Below are positions 17,424 through 23,552 of a stretch of DNA of 35,173 bases, one piece after another. The translations under genes and the position numbers were made by a program. Positions within the stretch are counted from its first letter, which is position 1. Every line of letters starts with the position of its first letter. The notes under the pieces are model-generated. The model was not told the origin of the DNA and did not search any database. It saw only the letters and a list, made by a program, of their open reading frames with translations. This DNA comes from Opitutales bacterium (lineage in GTDB: Bacteria > Verrucomicrobiota > Verrucomicrobiia > Opitutales > Oceanipulchritudinaceae), in contig SLLG01000261.1 of assembly GCA_007134215.1 (NCBI GenBank), forward strand, positions 1 to 35,173, written 5' to 3'.

Positions 17424-17524
17424 GGGCGAAGAGGCTTGGCCCGTCCCCTCCGGCGTCAAGCCCGCTCTCGGGCAAACGTATCATGGATTGCATTCCGGCG
17501 GGGCATCGTTTTGGGTCGGACGCC

Positions 17525-18205
17525 ATGGGATTGATCGAGGCATCGTTGCTCGACCGGGGAGGACCTGTCATGTGGATCCTGCTCGCGGTGAGCCTGTTTG
17601 GATTCATCGTCTTCATCGAGCGTGCGCTTTTCTTGCACAAGAGCCAGATCCGCTCGAACGACTTTCTCGCCGGCATCCGCAATCTCCTGCGCAAAAACCG
17701 GCTCATCGAGGCGCTAACTGTCTGCGAGGAGACACCCGGCCCCGTGCCCGCCGTGGTCAAGGCCGGGCTCCTGAAGTTCGAGGAATCGGACGACCGCATG
17801 CGCGCCGCTATGCAGGAGGCCGCGCTTGTCGAGATTCCCATGCTGGAGCGCCGGCTCGGCACGCTGGCGACGGTCGCCCGCGTCGCCCCGCTGCTCGGCC
17901 TCATCGGCACGCTCCTCGGCTTTATCCACGCCTTTTACGATCTGCGGGAGGGGGAGCTGGTGGCTTACCCGCGCTTCACGGAAATGGCGGGCGGGGCAGC
18001 CGAGGCCATGCTCACGACGGTCGTCGGCCTGTGCATCGGAGTGATGGCGCACCTTGCGCACCATTTTCTCGCGGGAAGGGTGCGCGCGCTCGTGCACGAC
18101 ATGGAGTTCGCGGGCCACCAGGTGCTGCAATACGCTCTCTTCGGCGTTGAAGAGGAAGAGGGCGGCGGCGATGGCGGTCCGGAGAAGGACAAGGCCGCCG
18201 ACTGA
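17525..18205 (+). CDS. MotA/TolQ/ExbB-type proton channel protein
   Basis: A 226-aa inner-membrane protein of the TolQ/ExbB group, which with an ExbD/TolR partner uses the proton gradient to energise outer-membrane processes. It has an N-terminal membrane helix (MWILLAVSLFGFIVFIERAL), a cytoplasmic loop with the conserved ER(R)LGTLATVARVAPLLGLIGTLLG stretch forming helix 2, and a third helix AMLTTVVGLCIGVMAHLAHHFLAG. The family sequence GLIGTL is present. The C terminus is acidic and Gly-rich (EEEEGGGDGG). ATG 17525 gives the usual short N terminus; ATG 17483 adds 14 residues of poor likeness. No exbD, tolR or tonB gene follows, so its partners must be elsewhere. The gene is divergent from dnaG across about 100 nt. 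Confidence 0.88.
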   Translation: MGLIEASLLDRGGPVMWILLAVSLFGFIVFIERALFLHKSQIRSNDFLAGIRNLLRKNRLIEALTVCEETPGPVPAVVKAGLLKFEESDDRMRAAMQEAALVEIPMLERRLGTLATVARVAPLLGLIGTLLGFIHAFYDLREGELVAYPRFTEMAGGAAEAMLTTVVGLCIGVMAHLAHHFLAGRVRALVHDMEFAGHQVLQYALFGVEEEEGGGDGGPEKDKAAD

Positions 18206-18207
18206 GG

Positions 18208-18226
18208 CCGCGGTTGCCGCCCGCGG
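18208..18226 (+). terminator. GC hairpin immediately after the ExbB-type gene
   Basis: CCGCGG repeats as a perfect inverted repeat with a 7-nt loop, starting 3 nt after the stop codon. There is no T run, so it is at best a weak intrinsic terminator or an RNA-stabilising 3' hairpin. Confidence 0.3.
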
Positions 18227-18499
18227 TCGGTAGGGCGGTGGAGTATTGGAGTGGTGGAAAACCTAGGCCGACGGCATGGACGCCGCGGAAAGACGGGTTT
18301 CCGGTGCGTGCGACGGCTGAAACCGCCGGTCCGGTGGGCGTCGCGGCCGGACCGTGCGGAACCCCGGATCGCCCGGAAAAAAGGGCGGCTGCGGATTTCT
18401 CCGCCTGCTTTACACAACCGTATCGGGAATTCAATTGCATAGGGTGTAATTCCGGCCTGAAATGGGGTAAAGACAGCTTATCGGGTGCATTAGTTTTTG

Positions 18500-18528
18500 T
18501 TGACACCCGTTTGTGATCGTGGGATTGT
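18500..18528 (+). promoter_or_regulatory. Probable sigma-70 promoter for the surface-protein operon
   Basis: A perfect -35 box TTGACA at 18500-18505 is followed, after 17 nt, by GATTGT (18523-18528), a poor -10 box with three of six matches. Transcription would begin near 18535, some 35-40 nt before the ATG at 18572. The preceding 80 nt are AT-richer than the surroundings. It is the best promoter-like sequence ahead of the five-gene cluster. Confidence 0.5.
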
Positions 18529-18571
18529 CTTCTCGGTTCACAGCGAACCGCAGCTTACCTCTCTCATTCAA

Positions 18572-19885
18572 ATGTCTATTCGTTTTCCGGTCGCCTTGTC
18601 CTGGGTTCTGATATCGTCTGTGGTGTTGGCAAGTCTGCTCCGGGGTGACGCCGTGACGCAAGTCGGCCTCGGCGATCCGGCGGGCGCGCCGCCGCAGGTG
18701 GAGGTGCCGTTTTTCTTTGTCTCGGGCGAGGGCCCGGTGGCGATGCAGTTCGACTTTGCCCTGCCGCAGGGCGTGGAGCTGGACACCGTCGAAGTGGGCG
18801 GGGGCGTACCGAGTGATCACACCGTCGATTTCGAGGTGCTTGCGGGCGGGCTGGCGCGGGTGGTCCTGCACTCGCCGACAAACGCGCTCATGCCGGACGG
18901 TCGGTTGCTGAACCTGCGCTTCCATGCGCAGGGGGGCGGCGCGTTCGCCGAACCGGACCTTGTGGCGATGGTTTTCAGCAATGCCGAGGGCGTCCGTATC
19001 GACCGCGCGCCGGGCTTTCCGCAGGCGGCGATACTGGGGCAGCCGCAGTCGCAGACGGTGGGGGCGGGTTCGTCGGTGAGCCTCTCCGTGGCGGCCTCGG
19101 GGGTGGACATCGGGTTCCAGTGGTACCGTGGCGCGCCGGGCATGACAGGCAATCCCGTGGCGGGCGGCACGGCGGCGACGCTGCACGTGGCGGCGCTCGC
19201 GGAGACGGCGACCTTCTGGGTGCGGGTGACGGATGCCTTCGGCGTGTCGGTCGACAGCGCGGGGGCGACGTTGACGGTGGTCGACACCGTCGAATTCACT
19301 TTGGATCCGGCGTGGCGCGAGGTGGATGCGCAGGCGGGTAGCGGGACCATAGCGGTCACGGCGACAGCGGCGGTTGCGTGGACGGCGGCGTCGGACGCGG
19401 ACTGGCTTTCGGTGACGGCGGGCAGCGGGACGGGTTCCGGTGTGATCGAATACGCCTTCACGGCGAATCCCGGAGTTTTTCCGCGCGTGGCGACCATTTC
19501 CATCGGGGAGACGGTCTTCACGCTGACGCAGGCAGGCGGCGAGCCGGAGAGCCTCTTCCGCCACCTGCCGAAAGTCGGCGGAACCGACTGGCGCGATTCG
19601 CCGTGGTTCGGCTGGGTGGACGACAGCGACTGGCCGTGGGTCTGGCACGAGGAGCACGGCTGGCTGCGCTTCTACATCGCCAGCTCGGACGACGAGGCAC
19701 TCTTTTACTCGATGTTCGGCGACCTCGGCTGGGTCTTCACGGGACAGACGCTCTACAACGAGTCCCATGCCCTCCTTTACTCGCACGGACACGGGGCATG
19801 GCTGCGCTACACGCCGGGGGGCAATCCGTGGTCCCGCTCCTTCCTCGACCTCAACTCGAACACGACATTCGTCGTCTCGCCATGA
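18572..19885 (+). CDS. Exported protein with cohesin-like, Ig-like, BACON and Trp-rich C-terminal modules
   Basis: 437 aa. A signal peptide occupies about 1-25. Residues 27-145 look like a cohesin: an opening VTQVGLGDPAGAPPQVEVPF strand pair, VAMQFDFALPQGVELDTV, ARVVLHSPTNALMPDGRLL and LNLRFHAQGG, in the order of cohesin strands. Residues 155-237 are an Ig-like domain (SVSLSVAASGVDIGFQWYRG, TATFWVRVTD). Residues 241-321 are a BACON domain (AVAWTAASDADWLSVTAGSG, FTLTQAGG), a fold often tied to carbohydrate binding. Residues 338-427 form a Trp/Tyr-rich module (WFGWVDDSDWPWVWHEEHGW, LGWVFTG) that I know from the ends of verrucomicrobial surface proteins. First gene of the operon; its TGA overlaps the ATG of the dockerin gene by 4 nt. 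The cohesin call rests on pattern, not a search. Confidence 0.75.
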   Translation: MSIRFPVALSWVLISSVVLASLLRGDAVTQVGLGDPAGAPPQVEVPFFFVSGEGPVAMQFDFALPQGVELDTVEVGGGVPSDHTVDFEVLAGGLARVVLHSPTNALMPDGRLLNLRFHAQGGGAFAEPDLVAMVFSNAEGVRIDRAPGFPQAAILGQPQSQTVGAGSSVSLSVAASGVDIGFQWYRGAPGMTGNPVAGGTAATLHVAALAETATFWVRVTDAFGVSVDSAGATLTVVDTVEFTLDPAWREVDAQAGSGTIAVTATAAVAWTAASDADWLSVTAGSGTGSGVIEYAFTANPGVFPRVATISIGETVFTLTQAGGEPESLFRHLPKVGGTDWRDSPWFGWVDDSDWPWVWHEEHGWLRFYIASSDDEALFYSMFGDLGWVFTGQTLYNESHALLYSHGHGAWLRYTPGGNPWSRSFLDLNSNTTFVVSP

Positions 19886-22191
19886 AAGCGCGAATTCCCA
19901 CGCACCTGCGCGTCCTTTTGCTCTGGACGACCGCCGTTTTCGGGGCCGCCGCGCCCCTGTGGCCCGCCGAGGCACCCGTCCTCGGCGACCTCAACAGTGA
20001 CGGAGTCGTCAACGTCCAGGACCTCGCCCTACTCGTGAACCACCTGCAGGCCGTGCGCTTCCTCCCGGCGTCGGCGGTGCCCTACGCCGACATCAACCAG
20101 GACGGGGTGGTGACGGAGACGGATGTCGAAGCGCTTGTCGCCATCATCCTCGAGCGCCAGCCGGAACGTCCGCTGCCGCTCACGCGCGTTCTCACCGTAT
20201 CGCCGACGAACGGCGAACTCAATGTCTCGCCCACGCGGGAGACGATTGTGCGCTTCACTCTGCCGCTGTCGGAAAGCACGATTCTCACCAACGACAATCT
20301 CTACGCAACCTTCGGCGGGCGGCGTCTCCTCACGCGTGTGGAACTGTCGAGCGACCGCATGAAGGCGACGCTCTTTTATCTGGAGTACCTGCCGAGCGCG
20401 GCGCGTGTGCGCGTTACCTTCGATTCCGCCGGCGTCTCCGACTTTCTCGGGCGCGGCGTGGACGGCAGCGGCAACGGATTGCCCGGGGGGCTGCGCCGCG
20501 TCGACTTCGAAACCCTCAGCTACGCGCCGGTGGTAAACACCGGTGTTGTGGGCACCGTCTACGCGGCGGAGCCCGACGCCAATGGCGTCAACGTGCCCCT
20601 CCAAGGCGTCATTCTCGAGGTCATCGGCGACGAGGAGCGCACGCGCACGACGACCGGCACCGACGGGCTTTTCCACCTCACTCCCGTGCCCGCCGGGCGC
20701 TTCTTCGTGAATATCGACGGGCGTCCGATCACGGGCGGGTACCCGAACAACGGCTACTATCCCTTTATCGGCAAGGCGTGGAGCGCCGTGGCAGGGCGGC
20801 AGGACAACCGCGTCAACGGCACCGGTGAGATTTTCCTGCCTTACATTCCGCCGCAGGCCATGCGGACGGTCAGCGCCGTGGAGGAGACGGTCGTCGATTT
20901 CGCGCCGGTCGTCCTCCAGCAGAATCCGGAGCTGGCGGGCACGGAGGTGCGCATCCCGCCGAACTCGCTCTTTGCCGACGACGGCACGCGCGGGGGCAGC
21001 GTGGGCATCGCGCCGGTGCCGCCCGACCGCCTGCCCGAACCCCTGCCGCCGGGCCTCGACCTGCCGCTCGTCATCACCATCCAGACCGACGGCGCGACCA
21101 ATTTCGATATTCCCGTGCCCGTGCGCCTGCCCAACACGCCGGACCCCGTCACCGGCGAACGCCTGCCCCCCGGCACGCGAAGCGCCTTGTGGAGCTTCAA
21201 CCACGACACCGGCGACTGGGAAATCGCGGGACCCATGCGGGTGACCGCAGACGGCAATTTCCTCGTTACCGAGCCCGGAGTGGGCGTGCGCCAGCCCGGA
21301 TGGCACGGCCAGCGACCCGGCTCGCAGGGCGGCGGCGGCGGCGGCGACGGCGATGACGGCGACGACTTCGGCGATGATTTTGACGACTTTGATGACTTCG
21401 ACGACGACAGCGACGATGTCGAGGATGCCGACGACTTCGAAGACATGGACGAGGACGCCGACGAGGATGCGGACGAAGACGCTGATGAAGACGCTGACGA
21501 AGATTGCGAAGACGATGCCGAGGACTGCGAATGCGAGGAAGGCGAGATTCGCTCTGCCGTGGGTGTTTCGAATCTGAAGGTTCCCGCCGGGATGATCAAC
21601 CGCTTTGCCGAAGTCCTGAACCGTGTTCCCCGCGTGCGTGCGGTTGTCGAGGCCGCCGAGGGCGAAGTGAGCGGGTGGATGCAGGACTGTTGCCCGGAAG
21701 GGGCGACGACTCCGGTGTCCAATGGCAAGATGGAGGTTTCCGCCGGTGCGGAACTGAAGGGAAAACTGGAAGGCCAGGTATGGGGTCCACCGCTGATCCT
21801 TATTCAGGCGGACTTCAAGGTCGTGCGGGCGACAATCGTTATGGAGGTGGGTGTTTTCGTATTTGCCAACCCGTCCGTCGGCGGCAGCATCGGACTGAAG
21901 CGCAACCGGTGTCTCGACGAGAACTGCTTCACCTTCGAATTCACATTGGGGATTTCCGTCGGTCTCGAAGCGCGCGTGGAAGCACTTGCCGAGGGGTGTG
22001 TGGGAAGGTGGTGCCGGGACTTCCACCTCCAGGTGACCCCGGCCTCGATCGCGGCAAACTTCAAGGGTGGAATCAAGGGTGACAGCTGCAAGGGGATCGA
22101 AGGCGTGCTCGGTCTCGATTCGATTGTCTTCTCGTGTAAGTTCACCGCCTTCGGTGTCGATGTGTTCTATAAATACAAGATATATCCATGA
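19882..22191 (+). CDS. Exported dockerin protein with Ig-like, carboxypeptidase-regulatory-like, ZU5-like and acidic regions
   Basis: 769 aa. A signal peptide (LLLWTTAVFGAAA) is followed directly by a type I dockerin: calcium loops D36-x-N38-x-D40...D47 (DLNSDGVVNVQD) and D70-x-N72-x-D74...D81 (DINQDGVVTETD), each followed by its helix. Next come a Big_5-like Ig domain (about 103-212, VSPTNGELNVSPT), a carboxypeptidase regulatory-like beta fold (about 223-280) and a ZU5-like segment (about 352-478, GTEVRIPPNSLFADDG to GVGVRQPGWHG). An Asp/Glu tract of about 65 residues (489-554) follows, then a roughly 210-residue C-terminal domain with ten or more Cys, unlike anything I know. Dockerins normally sit at the C terminus; this one is N-terminal. 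The gene overlaps both neighbours by 4 nt. The likely partner is the cohesin-like protein encoded just upstream. Confidence 0.82.
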   Translation: MKARIPTHLRVLLLWTTAVFGAAAPLWPAEAPVLGDLNSDGVVNVQDLALLVNHLQAVRFLPASAVPYADINQDGVVTETDVEALVAIILERQPERPLPLTRVLTVSPTNGELNVSPTRETIVRFTLPLSESTILTNDNLYATFGGRRLLTRVELSSDRMKATLFYLEYLPSAARVRVTFDSAGVSDFLGRGVDGSGNGLPGGLRRVDFETLSYAPVVNTGVVGTVYAAEPDANGVNVPLQGVILEVIGDEERTRTTTGTDGLFHLTPVPAGRFFVNIDGRPITGGYPNNGYYPFIGKAWSAVAGRQDNRVNGTGEIFLPYIPPQAMRTVSAVEETVVDFAPVVLQQNPELAGTEVRIPPNSLFADDGTRGGSVGIAPVPPDRLPEPLPPGLDLPLVITIQTDGATNFDIPVPVRLPNTPDPVTGERLPPGTRSALWSFNHDTGDWEIAGPMRVTADGNFLVTEPGVGVRQPGWHGQRPGSQGGGGGGDGDDGDDFGDDFDDFDDFDDDSDDVEDADDFEDMDEDADEDADEDADEDADEDCEDDAEDCECEEGEIRSAVGVSNLKVPAGMINRFAEVLNRVPRVRAVVEAAEGEVSGWMQDCCPEGATTPVSNGKMEVSAGAELKGKLEGQVWGPPLILIQADFKVVRATIVMEVGVFVFANPSVGGSIGLKRNRCLDENCFTFEFTLGISVGLEARVEALAEGCVGRWCRDFHLQVTPASIAANFKGGIKGDSCKGIEGVLGLDSIVFSCKFTAFGVDVFYKYKIYP
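21454..21501 (+). repeat. Four tandem 12-nt units encoding Asp-Ala-Asp-Glu
   Basis: Four consecutive 12-nt units encode DADE within the acidic tract of the dockerin protein. The units differ mainly at third codon positions (GAC/GAT, GCC/GCG/GCT, GAG/GAA), so the peptide repeat has been held while the DNA drifted. Copy number may vary between strains. Confidence 0.85.
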
Positions 22192-23552
22192 ACACGGACT
22201 GTCACTCTATGTACCGAATCCTCGGGGGACGCCGCGTCGTGTGCCTTCTGGCTTTCGGCTACTGCCTGACTGTCCGCGCCGACGATACGGTAGTGGAACG
22301 CTGGCCAGTGCCCATGCTCGTCGACCTCGAGGATATACCGACGTCGATGGTCGTGGAAGTGCGCTCGCAACTGCTTGACACTCCGTTTGTGAGCTATGTG
22401 CCGGACGGGAACCGCGACGGCGAGGCCATGGCCGGATTTGTCCGGGCGCTGGTGGAAGGGGATATCGACGAAGCCATAGGCGGCGTGATCGGAATTCCCG
22501 GTGTCTCGCCGGAGGACAACCGGTCGCTCCTCGAGGCGTTTTCGATGATGTTTTCGGCCTATCCAGAAGCGCTTCACTTTGAGCGGGTGGTTCACATGGG
22601 CGATGACCGTTTGCTCGTCTGGTCGGTGCCCGTTGATGACGGCACGGATTTCGTCGGTTCATTGCGTTTCCAGCGCGATGCTGACGGAGACCTGCGCTAC
22701 GAGGGAATCCAGAGCGATCCGCTTACTTCGCTCATCACCCACACCTTCGATATCGCGCGGGAGACGGGTCCGGACGAGCGCGGACCGGATGCCTTCACCT
22801 ACGAGTACGTGCTTCCGCCCACGGATTCCGATCCCGTGCGTTTCCGCTTCAACGGAGTGGTCACGGAGGTCGACGCTTTCAATCCCATGGGACCAACGGG
22901 GCACGCCCCGGTGGATTTTTTCAATACGACAATGGGGCTCTTCGCGGTCGGCAGTCCCTTTGAATACGCGCAGCTCTACACCGATTTCAGTGCCGGACGT
23001 TTTATCGAGTGGGCGGAGGAACAGGGAAGCGACTCCTACGAAGCGTTCCGGGCGGAAATGCGGGCTTACGGTGCGAGGGTCATCTTCATGCTCGACGCCG
23101 ATCCGGTGTATTTGGTTTTTTACGTGCCCACGGACATGGGAATCGAAGGCGATCCGCTGCGCTACACGCCGGTTTACCGTCATCCCCAGGGCGGGTGGCA
23201 GCTGACGAATTTCTTCAACTTCGGATTCGCCGACGCCATCTTCCGGACGCGGCAGTATTTCGAAGAGCCGTTCCTGCGCCCGCTTTTGCGCGAAGAAGGG
23301 CTCATCACCGGCAATCCTGGAGCCATTCGAGCGACGGTGCCGGGGCGCGGGGCGCAGCTTCCCGATCCGGAAGCGGTTACCGTGCCGGAGCTCGAAGAGG
23401 AGGCGCGCGAGGACGGTGCCCCGCCGGAGGATGTCGATGAGCTTCTGCGCGAGGGTAGCCTTTGGCCGTGGATCGTCTTTCTCGTGCTTGCGGCGGCGGT
23501 CGCCGTGCTGGCGCTGTTCACTCTCCGGAAGAGGAAAGGGGTGCAATCATGA
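22188..23552 (+). CDS. Single-pass membrane protein of unknown function in the surface operon
   Basis: 454 aa. A signal peptide (VVCLLAFGYCLTVRA) ends near residue 31. The C terminus is a single membrane helix (about 426-445, LWPWIVFLVLAAAVAVLALF) followed by a basic RKRKG stop-transfer, so nearly all of the protein lies outside the cytoplasm and the tail inside. The outer part is acidic. It appears to hold two related alpha+beta modules: about 60-185 (FVRALVEGDIDEAIGG, RLLVWSVPVDD, LRYEGIQ) and about 260-370 (FSAGRFIEWAEEQGSD, PVYLVFYVPTD, WQLTNFFN), possibly NTF2-like; this is my reading only. An acidic, Pro-containing linker (PELEEEAREDGAPPED) joins them to the membrane. Its start and stop each overlap a neighbour by 4 nt. 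It could be the inner-membrane anchor or assembly factor for the exported proteins around it. Confidence 0.85.
   Translation: MNTDCHSMYRILGGRRVVCLLAFGYCLTVRADDTVVERWPVPMLVDLEDIPTSMVVEVRSQLLDTPFVSYVPDGNRDGEAMAGFVRALVEGDIDEAIGGVIGIPGVSPEDNRSLLEAFSMMFSAYPEALHFERVVHMGDDRLLVWSVPVDDGTDFVGSLRFQRDADGDLRYEGIQSDPLTSLITHTFDIARETGPDERGPDAFTYEYVLPPTDSDPVRFRFNGVVTEVDAFNPMGPTGHAPVDFFNTTMGLFAVGSPFEYAQLYTDFSAGRFIEWAEEQGSDSYEAFRAEMRAYGARVIFMLDADPVYLVFYVPTDMGIEGDPLRYTPVYRHPQGGWQLTNFFNFGFADAIFRTRQYFEEPFLRPLLREEGLITGNPGAIRATVPGRGAQLPDPEAVTVPELEEEAREDGAPPEDVDELLREGSLWPWIVFLVLAAAVAVLALFTLRKRKGVQS

Larger units (their letters stand above)
18206..18571. other. Hairpin-rich intergenic region between the ExbB-type gene and the surface-protein operon
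   Basis: No gene is visible in these 366 nt. Three inverted repeats occur: CCGCGG at 18208-18213 and 18221-18226 directly after the stop; CGGTCCGG (18327-18334) with CCGGACCG (18347-18354), an 8-bp stem; and CGCCC (18370-18374) with GGGCG (18383-18387) around an A-rich loop. The composition becomes AT-richer after about 18410, leading into the promoter at 18500. Confidence 0.5.

Noticed and set aside
19378-19881. Upstream in-frame extension of the dockerin gene into the preceding gene
   Set aside because: The extra 168 codons are Arg/Gly-rich shadow of the BACON and Trp-rich region. ATG 19882 gives a proper signal peptide and a 4-nt overlap like the following junctions.
21454-21501. CRISPR-like or intergenic tandem repeat
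   Set aside because: The units are 12 nt, in frame, and code for DADE within a continuous protein; no spacers exist. No CRISPR array was seen anywhere in the window.
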